Source: Streptomyces sp. MP131-18
GTDB taxonomy: Bacteria > Actinomycetota > Actinomycetes > Streptomycetales > Streptomycetaceae
NCBI RefSeq assembly: GCF_001984575.1
Contig: NZ_LZNS01000001.1
Location: 5,511,091 to 5,575,090 of the forward strand
DNA length: 64,000 nt
Direction of reading: 5' to 3'
Made by a program: the position numbers and the translations under genes. Numbering within the stretch: the stretch's first letter is position 1; every line of letters starts with the position of its first letter. The notes under the pieces are model-generated. The model was not told the DNA's origin, did no database searches, and saw nothing but the letters and a program-made list of their open reading frames with translations. Positions 7,845-17,026 of this stretch are shown here, piece after piece.

Positions 7845-9146
7845 GTGGCACGCATCGGTGATGGCGGCGATCTGCTCAAGTGCTCGTTCTGCGGCAAGAG
7901 CCAGAAACAGGTGAAGAAGCTCATCGCGGGTCCGGGGGTCTACATCTGCGACGAGTGCATCGATCTCTGCAACGAGATCATCGAGGAGGAGCTGGCCGAG
8001 TCGCCCGACTCGGACCTCAGCGAGCTCCCGAAGCCGCGCGAGATCTTCGATTTCCTGGAAAGTTATGTGGTCGGCCAGGAAGACGCCAAGAAGGCGCTTT
8101 CGGTTGCCGTGTACAACCACTACAAGCGTGTGCGGGCGAGCGAGGCAGACGCCGGCTCGCGCGACGAGGAGATCGAGCTGGCCAAGTCCAACATCCTGCT
8201 CCTGGGCCCGACCGGCTCGGGGAAGACCCTGTTGGCGCAGACACTGGCCCGCATGCTCAACGTTCCGTTCGCCATCACGGACGCCACCGCGCTGACGGAG
8301 GCGGGCTACGTCGGCGAGGACGTGGAAAACATCCTGCTCAAGCTCATCCAGGCCGCGGACTACGACATCAAGAAGGCCGAGCAGGGCATCATCTACATCG
8401 ACGAGATCGACAAGGTCGCCCGCAAGAGCGAAAACCCGTCGATCACCCGGGACGTCTCCGGGGAGGGCGTCCAGCAGGCCCTGCTGAAGATCCTTGAGGG
8501 CACCACGGCGGCGGTGCCGCCGCAGGGCGGGCGTAAGCACCCGCACCAGGAGTTCCTTCAGATCGACACCTCCAACGTGCTGTTCATCGTGGGCGGGGCC
8601 TTCGCGGGCCTGGACGAGATCATCCGGGCCCGGTCGGGTGCCCGGGGCATCGGCTTCGGCGCCGACATCCGGTCGAAGCGCGACCGGAACACCGCTCAGC
8701 TGCTGACGGACGCGCTGCCCGAGGACATGGTGAAGTACGGCATGATCCCGGAGTTCATCGGCCGTCTCCCCGTGATCACCTCGGTGCACAATCTCGACCG
8801 TGAGGCACTGCTGCGCATCCTCGTCGAGCCGCGCAACGCGCTGGTCAAGCAGTATCAGCGGCTGTTCGAGCTGGACGGGGTGGAGCTGGAGTTCGATCTT
8901 CCCGCGCTGGAGGCGATCGCCGACCAGGCCATTCTGCGGGGCACCGGCGCCCGTGGCCTGCGCGCGATCATGGAGGAAGTCCTCGAATCCGTGATGTACG
9001 AGGTGCCCTCCCGGCAGGACGTGGGCCAGGTCCTGGTCACCGAAGAGGTGGTGCGGTCCAATGTCAACCCGACGCTGGTCCCGCGCTCCCGGCTGAGCAA
9101 GCAGCAGCGCGGCGGCGCCGTTCCGCCGCAGGAGAAGACGGCCTAG
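7845..9146 (+). CDS. clpX: ATP-dependent Clp protease ATP-binding subunit ClpX
   Basis: A 433-residue AAA+ unfoldase. The N-terminal zinc-binding domain has Cys13, Cys16, Cys35 and Cys38. Walker A is GPTGSGKT near residue 122, Walker B is IIYIDEIDK near 185, and the sensor regions and IGF-type contact with ClpP (RGIGFGADI) are present. ClpX recognises tagged substrates, unfolds them and feeds them to ClpP1P2. The GTG at 7845 is chosen because the zinc domain begins right after it and AGGGGAAG lies upstream; the longer frame adds unrelated sequence. A perfect 18-bp terminator stem follows. Confidence 0.97.
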   Translation: MARIGDGGDLLKCSFCGKSQKQVKKLIAGPGVYICDECIDLCNEIIEEELAESPDSDLSELPKPREIFDFLESYVVGQEDAKKALSVAVYNHYKRVRASEADAGSRDEEIELAKSNILLLGPTGSGKTLLAQTLARMLNVPFAITDATALTEAGYVGEDVENILLKLIQAADYDIKKAEQGIIYIDEIDKVARKSENPSITRDVSGEGVQQALLKILEGTTAAVPPQGGRKHPHQEFLQIDTSNVLFIVGGAFAGLDEIIRARSGARGIGFGADIRSKRDRNTAQLLTDALPEDMVKYGMIPEFIGRLPVITSVHNLDREALLRILVEPRNALVKQYQRLFELDGVELEFDLPALEAIADQAILRGTGARGLRAIMEEVLESVMYEVPSRQDVGQVLVTEEVVRSNVNPTLVPRSRLSKQQRGGAVPPQEKTA

Positions 9147-9161
9147 GGCTTTCGGCCCGCA

Positions 9162-9203
9162 GGAACGGGGCCGGACCGCGCGCTCGCGGTCCGGCCCCGT
9201 TCC
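9162..9203. terminator. Bidirectional terminator after clpX
   Basis: An 18-bp perfect stem, GGAACGGGGCCGGACCGC (9162-9179) against its complement at 9186-9203, with a 6-nt loop. It sits between the convergent clpX and the gene ending at 9223 and can serve both. Confidence 0.85.
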
Positions 9204-9222
9204 GGTGTCTGCGCCGGGCGGC

Positions 9223-10293
9223 TCACGCCTCCTGGAGCGAGTTCGTGCGGAACTCCTTGGTGATGTCCGCGCTCTCCTCAAGGCCGATCGGCTCGGGCGC
9301 GCTCAGCTCCGGCATCTCGGTCGCGTTCGGGTCGAAGTCCGCCGGGAGGTCGGGCGTCGGGGTGAGGATCACGATGCCCATGGTGCTGTAGTCCGCCCAG
9401 ACGCACACCGACGCCTCGGCCCGGTAGCCGAGGTCGGGGTCGTTCTCCAGGCCGCGCGCCGCCTGGCACTTGACGTACGCCTGGTCGTCGCTGAAGTTGC
9501 TGGGGCTGTCGACCAGCTCCATCTCGGTGTCGCCCGACGCCTCCTCGGCGGCCAGGGCGAACAGCGCGTCGACGCCGGCCTCGGGGTCGGGCACCTCGCC
9601 CCACATGCCGCCGACGATGGAGACCACGCTGCCGGGCGGGGGGATGTCCTCGGGCTGGAAGGTGGCGTACGTACCGCTGTCGCCCTCCATCCCGGACAGG
9701 CCCAGCTCGGCCTGCTCCTGCTCGTCCGGCATCTGCATGCCGCCCTGGTCGGGGGCCCGCTGGAAGTCGCCGCTGGTCTCGGGAAGGCTCAGCGTGTAGG
9801 CGGTGCCGTCGTCGGAGGGGGCGCCGGTCGCGCCGCCCTCGTCGTCACCGCCGAGCAGGAAGAACGCGCCGCCGCCGATCACCGCGAGCGCGGCGACCAC
9901 GGCGATGACGACGAGCGTCGTCTTGTTCTTCCCGCCACCCGGCGCCCCGCCACCCGGCGGGGGACCTTGCCCGTACGGCGGCGGGCCCTGCGGGGGCTGC
10001 TGGCCGTAAGGGCCGGGCGGCTGCGGCTGCCCGTACCCGCCGGGCGCCCCGGGGGGCGGGCCCGGCTGACCCGGCACGCCCGGCGCCCCGTGGGGCGGGG
10101 CGGGCTGACCTGGCTGCTGGGGGAAGCCGTAGCCACCGCCGGGCGGCGGTCCGCCCGGGGCGCCGCCCTGTCCGTACGGCCCGCCGCCCGGCGGCGGGCC
10201 CTGCGGCGGCTGCGCCCCGTACGGTCCTGGCTGTCCTGGCGGCGGACCCTGCGGGGGTTGCTGGCCGTACGGGCCCGGCTGGTTATGACTCAT
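9223..10293 (-). CDS. Proline/glycine/glutamine-rich single-pass membrane protein
   Basis: A 356-residue protein in three parts. Residues 1-115 are low-complexity repeats of Pro, Gly, Gln and Tyr (units like PYGQQPPQGPPPG). Residues about 119-142 form one hydrophobic helix (TTLVVIAVVAALAVIGGG). The rest is an acidic, probably extracytoplasmic globular domain with two cysteines (VKCQAARG and ASVCVWADY) that could form a disulfide. This P/G/Q-rich tail plus anchor layout is common in streptomycete envelope proteins, and I do not recognise a defined function. ATG start with AAAGGGG upstream. It is divergent from valS. Confidence 0.8.
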   Translation of the reverse strand: MSHNQPGPYGQQPPQGPPPGQPGPYGAQPPQGPPPGGGPYGQGGAPGGPPPGGGYGFPQQPGQPAPPHGAPGVPGQPGPPPGAPGGYGQPQPPGPYGQQPPQGPPPYGQGPPPGGGAPGGGKNKTTLVVIAVVAALAVIGGGAFFLLGGDDEGGATGAPSDDGTAYTLSLPETSGDFQRAPDQGGMQMPDEQEQAELGLSGMEGDSGTYATFQPEDIPPPGSVVSIVGGMWGEVPDPEAGVDALFALAAEEASGDTEMELVDSPSNFSDDQAYVKCQAARGLENDPDLGYRAEASVCVWADYSTMGIVILTPTPDLPADFDPNATEMPELSAPEPIGLEESADITKEFRTNSLQEA

Positions 10294-10485
10294 GGCGCTT
10301 CCCCTTTAGGAGCTGTTTGCTGCGCAGTTGTACGTACGCGATACCTCCGACCATCCTGTCTGACGAGATGCCTCCCTGTACATTCGCGGCCCCCGGGCTT
10401 CTCGGAAGCCGCCGCCGGGGGCGGGGGCCCCGGCGTCAAAGGGCCGCCGAGCGCAACCGATTCGAATTCGGGACATGGCTCCTCA

Positions 10486-10491
10486 TAGACT
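10486..10491 (+). promoter_or_regulatory. Candidate -10 box of valS; leaderless start
   Basis: TAGACT ends 6 nt before the GTG start of valS, so transcription would begin at or within a base or two of the start codon. There is no Shine-Dalgarno in front of that GTG and no convincing -35 hexamer. Confidence 0.55.
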
Positions 10492-10497
10492 TGACTC

Positions 10498-13125
10498 GTG
10501 ACCGAGAACACCCAGCCGCCCGCCGACGGGCCCCGCAGCGCCCCTGCCGATCTGCCGACGCAGTACACGCCGGCCGACGTAGAGGAGAGGCTGTACGAAC
10601 GCTGGGTGGAGCGCGGGTACTTCGCGGCGGACGCCGCCAGCGGCAAGGACGCGTACACCATCGTCATCCCCCCGCCGAACGTGTACGGAAGTCTGCACAT
10701 CGGGCACGCCTTCGAGCACACGCTGATCGACGCCCTCACACGCCGGAAGCGGATGCAGGGCTTCGAGACGCTGTGGCAGCCGGGCATGGACCACGCGGGC
10801 ATCGCCACGCAGAATGCGGTCGAGCGGCAGCTCGCCGCGGAGGGCACCTCCCGGCACGACCTCGGGCGCGACGCCTTCGTGGAGCGCGTCTGGCGGTGGA
10901 AGGCGGAGTCCGGCGGCCAGATCCAGGGCCAGATGCGGCGGCTCGGCGACGGCGTCGACTGGTCGCGCGACCGGTTCACCATGGACGAGGGGCTGTCCCG
11001 CGCCGTTCAGACGATCTTCAAGCGGCTGTACGACGACGGGCTGATCTACCGGGCCGAGCGCATCATCAACTGGTGTCCGCGCTGCCTGACCGCCATCTCC
11101 GACATCGAGGTGGCCTACCAGGAGGACGACGGCGAGCTGGTCTCCATCCGCTACGGCGAGGGCGAGGACTCGGTCGTGGTCGCGACCACCCGCGCCGAGA
11201 CGATGCTCGGCGACACCGCCGTGGCCGTGCACCCGGACGACGAGCGGTACGCGCACCTGGTCGGCAGGACGGTCGAACTGCCGCTGACCGGCCGTTCGAT
11301 CCCGGTGGTCGCCGACGAGCACGTCGACCCCGAGTTCGGGACCGGTGCGGTCAAGGTCACCCCGGCCCACGATCCGAACGACTTCGAGATCGGCCGCCGG
11401 CACGGCCTGCCGCAGCTGACGGTCATGGACGAGCGTGCCGTGATCACCGCGCCGGGGCCGTTCCAGGGCCTCGACCGGCTGGAGGCCAGGTCCGCGGTCG
11501 TCGGCGCGTTGCGCGCCGAGGGGCGCATCGTTGCCGAGAAGCGCCCGTACCAGCACTCCGTCGGGCACTGCTCGCGCTGCCAGACCACCATCGAGCCGCG
11601 GCTGTCCATGCAGTGGTGGGTGAAGGTCGGCCCGCTGGCCAAGGAGGCGGGGGACGCCGTCCGCGACGGGCGGGTCACCATCCACCCCAAGGAGATGTCC
11701 TCCCGGTACTTCGAGTGGGTGGACAATCTGCACGACTGGTGCATTTCCCGCCAGTTGTGGTGGGGGCACCGCATCCCCGTCTGGTACGGCCCCGGTGGCG
11801 AGGTCCGCTGTGTCGGCCCGGAAGAGGAGCCGCCGTCCGGCCCCGGCTGGCATCAGGACACCGACGTGCTGGACACCTGGTTCTCCTCAGGACTGTGGCC
11901 GTTCTCCACCCTCGGCTGGCCGGAGCGCACCGCGAGCCTGGAGAAGTTCTATCCGAACTCGGTGCTGGTCACCGGCTACGACATCCTCTTCTTCTGGGTC
12001 GCCAGGATGATGATGTTCGGCCTCTACGCGATGGACGGCGCACCGCCGTTCCGCACGATCGCCCTCCACGGCATGGTCCGCGACCAGTTCGGCAAGAAGA
12101 TGTCGCGGTCGTTCGGCAATGTGATCAATCCGCTGGAGTGGATGGACGCCTACGGGTCCGACGCCGTCCGCTTCACGCTGGCCCGCGGGGCCAACCCCGG
12201 CGTCGACGTGCCCGTCGGTGAGGACTGGGTGCAGGCTTCGCGCAATTTCGCCAACAAAGTGTGGAACGCGACGCGCTTCGCCCTGCTCAACGGCGCCACC
12301 GTCGAAGGGCCGCTGCCCGGCGCCGAGGAGCTGTCCGCGACCGACCGGTGGGTCCTCTCGCGGCTCAACGCGACGATCGCCGAGGTCGACGCCTACTACG
12401 ACGACTACCAGTTCGCCAAGCTGAGCGACGCCCTCTTCCACTTCGCCTGGGACGAGGTCTTCGACTGGTACGTCGAGCTGAGCAAGACGACGTTCGCCGC
12501 CGGCGGGCGCCCCGCCGAGGTCTCCCGGCGCGTGCTCGGCGAGGTCCTCGACGTCACGCTGCGGCTGCTGCACCCGGTGATGCCGTTCGTCACCGAGGAG
12601 TTGTGGACCACGCTCACCGGCGGTGAGTCGGTCGTCGTCGCCGACTGGCCCGCCGACTCCGGCTTCCGTGACCTGGCCGCGGAGGAGGAGATCGACGCCG
12701 TGCGGCAGTTGGTCACCGAGGTCCGCAGGTTCCGCGCAGACCAGGGCCTCCAGCCAGGCCAGCGCGTTCCGGCCGCGCTCGACCTCGCGGGCACCCGGCT
12801 CGGCGCGCACGAGGAGGCGGTGCGCGCCCTGCTGCGCCTCCAGCCGGCCGGCGAGGGCTTCCACGCGACCGCCACGCTGCCGGTGGCGGGCGCCACCGTC
12901 GCGCTCGACCTGTCCGGGGCCATCGACTTCGAGGCCGAGCGCAAGCGCCTGGCCAAGGACCTCGCCGCCGCGGAGAAGGAGCTGGCGCAGACCACGGCGA
13001 AGCTCGGCAACGAGAGCTTCCTGGCCAAGGCGCCCGCGCCCGTGGTCGACAAGATCCGCGTGCGCCAGGACACCGCACGCGCCGACATCGAGCGCATCCG
13101 CACCCAGCTGGCGGGCCTCCCGTGA
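10498..13125 (+). CDS. valS: Valyl-tRNA synthetase
   Basis: An 875-residue class I synthetase, typical ValRS length. The HIGH motif is HIGHAF near residue 67 and the KMSKS-type motif is KMSRS near 533. The editing (CP1) domain, anticodon-binding domain (about 610-750) and the C-terminal coiled-coil arm (about 800-875, DFEAERKRLAKDL...) are all present. It charges tRNA-Val and edits mis-charged threonine. It starts at GTG with a TAGACT box 6 nt upstream, suggesting a leaderless mRNA. folC follows after 37 bp. Confidence 0.97.
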   Translation: MTENTQPPADGPRSAPADLPTQYTPADVEERLYERWVERGYFAADAASGKDAYTIVIPPPNVYGSLHIGHAFEHTLIDALTRRKRMQGFETLWQPGMDHAGIATQNAVERQLAAEGTSRHDLGRDAFVERVWRWKAESGGQIQGQMRRLGDGVDWSRDRFTMDEGLSRAVQTIFKRLYDDGLIYRAERIINWCPRCLTAISDIEVAYQEDDGELVSIRYGEGEDSVVVATTRAETMLGDTAVAVHPDDERYAHLVGRTVELPLTGRSIPVVADEHVDPEFGTGAVKVTPAHDPNDFEIGRRHGLPQLTVMDERAVITAPGPFQGLDRLEARSAVVGALRAEGRIVAEKRPYQHSVGHCSRCQTTIEPRLSMQWWVKVGPLAKEAGDAVRDGRVTIHPKEMSSRYFEWVDNLHDWCISRQLWWGHRIPVWYGPGGEVRCVGPEEEPPSGPGWHQDTDVLDTWFSSGLWPFSTLGWPERTASLEKFYPNSVLVTGYDILFFWVARMMMFGLYAMDGAPPFRTIALHGMVRDQFGKKMSRSFGNVINPLEWMDAYGSDAVRFTLARGANPGVDVPVGEDWVQASRNFANKVWNATRFALLNGATVEGPLPGAEELSATDRWVLSRLNATIAEVDAYYDDYQFAKLSDALFHFAWDEVFDWYVELSKTTFAAGGRPAEVSRRVLGEVLDVTLRLLHPVMPFVTEELWTTLTGGESVVVADWPADSGFRDLAAEEEIDAVRQLVTEVRRFRADQGLQPGQRVPAALDLAGTRLGAHEEAVRALLRLQPAGEGFHATATLPVAGATVALDLSGAIDFEAERKRLAKDLAAAEKELAQTTAKLGNESFLAKAPAPVVDKIRVRQDTARADIERIRTQLAGLP

Positions 13126-13150
13126 CCGCGGGGCTGTCGGCGGACGTCCG

Positions 13151-13156
13151 TAGACT
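13151..13156 (+). promoter_or_regulatory. Candidate -10 box of folC; leaderless start
   Basis: TAGACT ends exactly 6 nt before the GTG of folC, the same sequence and spacing as before valS. It lies inside the short valS-folC gap, so folC may have its own promoter in addition to read-through. No Shine-Dalgarno is visible. Confidence 0.55.
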
Positions 13157-13162
13157 GGCCGT

Positions 13163-14704
13163 GTGAGCGACACACCCGCGCCGGACACGCCCGACTCCGG
13201 CGGTCCCCTGGAAGAGTTCGAAGACATCGTGGCCGCCGAGGGGGCCCGCGACCCCGACCTCGCGGTGATCGAGGCGGGCAGCCGCACCCTGCGCACCCAG
13301 GCCGGTGCTTCGCGGGAGGCGGACCTGCCGGGCCGCCCCGCCGACCCGGAGACCGACCGGGCGCTGCGCGAGGTCGAGACCGAGCTGTCCAAGCGCTGGC
13401 CGGAGACCAAGCTGGACCCCTCGGTGGTCCGTATCCGCGCGCTGATGGACGTGCTCGGCGAGCCGCAGCGTTCGTACCCGGCCATCCACGTCACGGGGAC
13501 GAACGGCAAGACGAGTACCGCTCGCATGATCGAGACGCTGCTCACCGCGTTCGAGCTGCGCACCGGCCGCTTCAGCAGCCCGCACGTCCAGTCCATCACC
13601 GAGCGCATCAGCCTGGACGGGGCGCCGGTGCCGGCCGAGCGCTTCGTCGCCGCCTACGAGGACGTGAAGCCCTACGTCGAGCTGGTCGACGCCCGGGAGG
13701 ACTACCGGCTGTCGTTCTTCGAGGTGCTCACGGGCATGGCGTACGCGACGTTCGCCGACGCGCCGGTGGACGTGGCGATCGTCGAGGTCGGCATGGGCGG
13801 CACCTGGGACGCGACCAACGTCATCGACGGCCAGGTCGCGGTGATCACCCCGATCGGACTCGACCACACCGAGCGGCTGGGCGACACGCCCGAGAAGATC
13901 GCGGTCGAGAAGGCCGGGATCATCAAGGCCGACGCCCGCGTGGTGCTCGCCCAGCAGCCGATCGACGCCGCCTCCGTGATCCTGCGACGCGCCGTCGAGG
14001 AGAACGCGACGGTGGCCAGGGAGGGCCTCGAATTCGGAGTCCTCGCACGGGAGATGGCCGTCGGCGGGCAGCTGCTGACGCTTCGCGGGCTCGGCGGCGA
14101 GTACCCGGAGCTCTTCCTCCCGCTGTACGGGGAGCACATGGCGCACAATGCGGCCGTCGCCCTCGCGGCGGTCGAGGCGTTCTTCGGCGTCGGCGCCGCC
14201 GTGGGCGCCGGGGGAGAGGCCAGGACCCTGGACGTGGACGTGGTGCGCGAGGCGTTCGCGGCCGTGACCTCGCCCGGGCGGCTCGAAGTGGTGCGCAGCA
14301 GCCCCACCGTTCTGCTCGACGCGGCGCACAATCCGCCAGGGGCGCAGGCCGCCGCGGCGGCGGTCACCGAGGCGTTCGGCTTCAGCCGCCTCATCGGCGT
14401 CGTCGGCGCGAGCGAGGGCAAGGACGTGCGCGGCCTGCTGGAGGCGTTCGAGCCGATCCTGACCGAGGTCGTGATCACGCAGAACGGGAGCCACCGCGCG
14501 CTGGACGCCGACCGGCTGGCCGGGGTGGCGGTCGAGGTCTTCGGCGAGGAGCGCGTCGTCGTCGAGCCGCGCCTCGACGAGGCGCTGGACGCGGCGATCG
14601 CGCTGGCCGAGGAGGAGCACGAGTACGCGGGCGCGGGCGTGCTCGTCACGGGCTCGGTGATCACGGTCGGGGAAGCCAGGCTGCTGCTCGGGGGGTCCCG
14701 CTGA
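13163..14704 (+). CDS. folC: Folylpolyglutamate synthase / dihydrofolate synthase
   Basis: A 513-residue Mur-ligase-family enzyme. The P-loop HVTGTNGKTSTARM is near residue 113, followed by the SPHVQSITERI segment and the central VEVGMGGTWDATNV motif near 212; the C-terminal ligase domain includes LDAAHNPPGA near 390. It adds glutamate to folates in the cytosol. Compared with other FolC proteins it has about 75 extra N-terminal residues, acidic and probably flexible, as seen in actinomycetes. The stop codon overlaps the next start (TGATG), indicating translational coupling. Confidence 0.95.
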   Translation: MSDTPAPDTPDSGGPLEEFEDIVAAEGARDPDLAVIEAGSRTLRTQAGASREADLPGRPADPETDRALREVETELSKRWPETKLDPSVVRIRALMDVLGEPQRSYPAIHVTGTNGKTSTARMIETLLTAFELRTGRFSSPHVQSITERISLDGAPVPAERFVAAYEDVKPYVELVDAREDYRLSFFEVLTGMAYATFADAPVDVAIVEVGMGGTWDATNVIDGQVAVITPIGLDHTERLGDTPEKIAVEKAGIIKADARVVLAQQPIDAASVILRRAVEENATVAREGLEFGVLAREMAVGGQLLTLRGLGGEYPELFLPLYGEHMAHNAAVALAAVEAFFGVGAAVGAGGEARTLDVDVVREAFAAVTSPGRLEVVRSSPTVLLDAAHNPPGAQAAAAAVTEAFGFSRLIGVVGASEGKDVRGLLEAFEPILTEVVITQNGSHRALDADRLAGVAVEVFGEERVVVEPRLDEALDAAIALAEEEHEYAGAGVLVTGSVITVGEARLLLGGSR

Positions 14705-15033
14705 TGCGCACGCTCTGCGCCGGCACGCTCGTCGGGGAGTTCATCGTGATCGGCCTCGCGGGTCTTGTGGCCATGCGGCTTTCCGACGTGCCCACGGGCA
14801 CCCTCTGGGCGGTCAGCGGCACGGCCATGGTGCTGTGCCTGCTGCTGTGCGGCATGCTCGGCCGCCCGGTCGGCGTGCACCTGGGCTGGGCGCTCCAGGC
14901 GGGTCTGATCGCCTCCGGTTTCGTGCTGCCCGCGATGTTCCTGCTGGGCGGGGCGTTCGCCGGTCTGTGGTGGGCGTCGGTCCACTTCGGCCGCGAGGTG
15001 GACCGGCTGAAGGCGGCCCGCGCGGCGGCCTGA
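14704..15033 (+). CDS. DUF4233-type small membrane protein
   Basis: A 109-residue protein with about four hydrophobic helices (residues 8-24, 33-52, 60-75 and 76-92) and a basic C terminus. It overlaps the folC stop by one base (TGATG), so the two are co-translated. The family always follows folC in actinomycetes as far as I know (DUF4233), but its role is unknown; linkage suggests a function tied to folate or to the neighbouring nucleotide kinase. Confidence 0.85.
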   Translation: MRTLCAGTLVGEFIVIGLAGLVAMRLSDVPTGTLWAVSGTAMVLCLLLCGMLGRPVGVHLGWALQAGLIASGFVLPAMFLLGGAFAGLWWASVHFGREVDRLKAARAAA

Positions 15034-15138
15034 GGCCGCCCCTGGCCGCCGCAGGCGGGACCGGCGTCGGGCCGCGGGCGCGGGCCCGGTACTCTCATGC
15101 TGGCCTCGCTCGCCCCTCTTCCCCAGGAGCCGCCCGAT

Positions 15139-15552
15139 ATGAGCCAGCGCACTCTTGTCCTCCTGAAGCCTGACGCGGTCGCCAGGGGCCTGATCGGTGA
15201 GATCATCGGCCGGATCGAGCGCAAGGCGGGCTGGACGATTACCGCGATCGAGCTGCGCACGCTGGACCGGGACACGCTTCAGACGCATTATGCGGAGCAC
15301 GTCGGCCGGCCCTTCTACGCGCCGCTGCTCGATTTCATGTCCGCCGCCCCCAGCGTCGTGCTGGTCGTCGAGGGCGAACGGGTCATCGAGGGCCTGCGGA
15401 CGCTGGCCGGCCCGACGGACCCGATCGCCGCCGCGCCCGGGTCGATCCGCGGCGACTTCGGCACGATCGTGCGCGAGAACCTGATTCACGCCTCGGACTC
15501 GGAGGAGTCCGCCGAACGCGAGCTGAAGATCTTTTTCCCCGGCCTCGCCTGA
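15139..15552 (+). CDS. ndk: Nucleoside diphosphate kinase
   Basis: A 137-residue NDK of standard length. The phosphohistidine active site is NLIHASDS (about residues 114-121), and RTLVLLKPDAVARG at the N terminus is the family start. It transfers phosphate between nucleoside di- and triphosphates. The ATG at 15139 follows CAGGAG with good spacing; an upstream frame from 15097 is unrelated. A TACTCT box about 45 nt upstream could be its -10. Confidence 0.97.
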   Translation: MSQRTLVLLKPDAVARGLIGEIIGRIERKAGWTITAIELRTLDRDTLQTHYAEHVGRPFYAPLLDFMSAAPSVVLVVEGERVIEGLRTLAGPTDPIAAAPGSIRGDFGTIVRENLIHASDSEESAERELKIFFPGLA

Positions 15553-15873
15553 ACGCGCTCCGCGGCCGGTGGCGGCAGCGCACCGCGCGACCTGCGAAGT
15601 TCGCCTGAATGCAGTCTTCCATTCCGCTGGGTACAGTCGAACGAGGGAACCCGCCCCCCGAACACGCCGTCACCATGATGGAGGGTGGGCCACGTTCCGC
15701 CGACAATGGCGAAACCGGCGCTCCGGCGCTCCGTGTTCGACCGGCCGTGGATACGATGGCATCGCCGCCGCTTTCCCCGCGCAAGCGGGGAGGCCCGCAG
15801 GCGCACCGCTCATCGCACTCCACGCCGACCTCCTTGCACAAATCGCTCCAGCTGGAAGGCCAGATGTATCCCT
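15553..15873. promoter_or_regulatory. mreB upstream region
   Basis: About 320 bp between ndk and mreB without a credible gene. TACAGT at 15632-15637 and TACGAT at 15752-15757 are possible -10 boxes for mreB; neither has a strong -35. The GGAAGG at 15854-15859 is the only Shine-Dalgarno-like sequence near the mreB start but is 14 nt away. Confidence 0.35.
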
Positions 15874-16905
15874 ATGGCGAACAATATGTCGTTCATCGGA
15901 CGTGACATGGCAGTCGACCTCGGGACCGCCAACACGCTGGTGTACGTCAGAGGTCGCGGGATTGTCCTCAACGAGCCGTCGGTCGTCGCCATCAACACCA
16001 ACACCGGTGGCATTCTCGCGGTGGGCGCCGAGGCGAAGAAGATGATCGGCCGGACTCCCGGCAACATCGTGGCGGTCCGTCCGCTGAAGGACGGCGTCAT
16101 CGCCGACTTCGAGATCACCGAGCGGATGCTCCGCTACTTCATTCTGAAAATCCACAAGCGCCGCTATCTGGCCCGCCCGCGGGTCGTCGTCTGCGTGCCC
16201 TCGGGTATCACCGGCGTGGAGCGGCGTGCCGTCATCGAGGCGTCCACGCAGGCCGGCGCGCGGCAGGTGCACATCATCGAGGAGCCGATGGCCGCGGCGA
16301 TCGGCTCGGGCCTGCCGGTCCATGAGGCGACCGGCAACATGGTGGTGGACATCGGCGGCGGCACCACCGAGGTCGCGGTGATCTCGCTGGGCGGCATCGT
16401 GACGGCGCAGTCGATCCGCACCGCGGGCGATGAGCTGGACAATGCGATCATCCAGCACATCAAGAAGGAATACAGCCTCCTGCTCGGCGAGCGATCGGCG
16501 GAGAGCATCAAGATCACCATTGGCTCGGCGCACGACATGGACCAGGACGAGCACACGGAGATCCGCGGGCGCGACCTGGTGAGCGGTCTGCCGAAGACGG
16601 TGGTCATCTCCTCCGCGGAGGTGCGCAAGGCCATGGAGGAGCCGGTCAACGCAATCGTGGACGCGGTCAAGACGACGCTGGACAAGTGCCCGCCCGAGCT
16701 GTCCGGCGACATCATGGACCGCGGCATCGTCCTCACCGGCGGCGGCGCCCTGCTGCGTGGCCTGGACGAACGGTTGCGCAAGGAAACGGGCATGCCGATC
16801 CACATCGCCGAGGACCCGCTGGACTCGGTGGCGCTCGGCTCGGGCAAGTGCGTCGAGGAGTTCGAGGCGCTTCAGCAGGTCCTGGACGCGCAGCCCCGGC
16901 GGTGA
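15874..16905 (+). CDS. mreB: Rod shape-determining protein MreB (actin homologue)
   Basis: A 343-residue bacterial actin. Phosphate 1 is DLGTANTLVYV, phosphate 2 is DIGGGTTEVAVIS, and the adenosine motif is LTGGGALLRG; length and sequence are typical. In streptomycetes MreB acts mainly in spore wall maturation with MreC, MreD, PBP2 and RodA rather than in hyphal growth. Two ATGs are possible, 15874 (MANNMSFIGRD) and 15886 (MSFIGRD); I take the first because a GGAAGG lies at least within reach. It begins the mre/rod cluster. Confidence 0.96.
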   Translation: MANNMSFIGRDMAVDLGTANTLVYVRGRGIVLNEPSVVAINTNTGGILAVGAEAKKMIGRTPGNIVAVRPLKDGVIADFEITERMLRYFILKIHKRRYLARPRVVVCVPSGITGVERRAVIEASTQAGARQVHIIEEPMAAAIGSGLPVHEATGNMVVDIGGGTTEVAVISLGGIVTAQSIRTAGDELDNAIIQHIKKEYSLLLGERSAESIKITIGSAHDMDQDEHTEIRGRDLVSGLPKTVVISSAEVRKAMEEPVNAIVDAVKTTLDKCPPELSGDIMDRGIVLTGGGALLRGLDERLRKETGMPIHIAEDPLDSVALGSGKCVEEFEALQQVLDAQPRR

Positions 16906-17026
16906 CCGCCGGGCGCGCCACGCCCGCTTCGGTCCGCCGCGTGGAGGGACACCAATCCGCGTGGCGGATCGTTGGCCCAGTGACCGACGATTCCCCTGAC
17001 CGACCAGAAAGGCACGGCCGCCGCAC

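Noticed and set aside
10294..10497. T-box or other leader riboswitch before valS
   Set aside because: No T-box sequence or specifier stem is visible, and the TAGACT box 6 nt before the start argues for a leaderless transcript.
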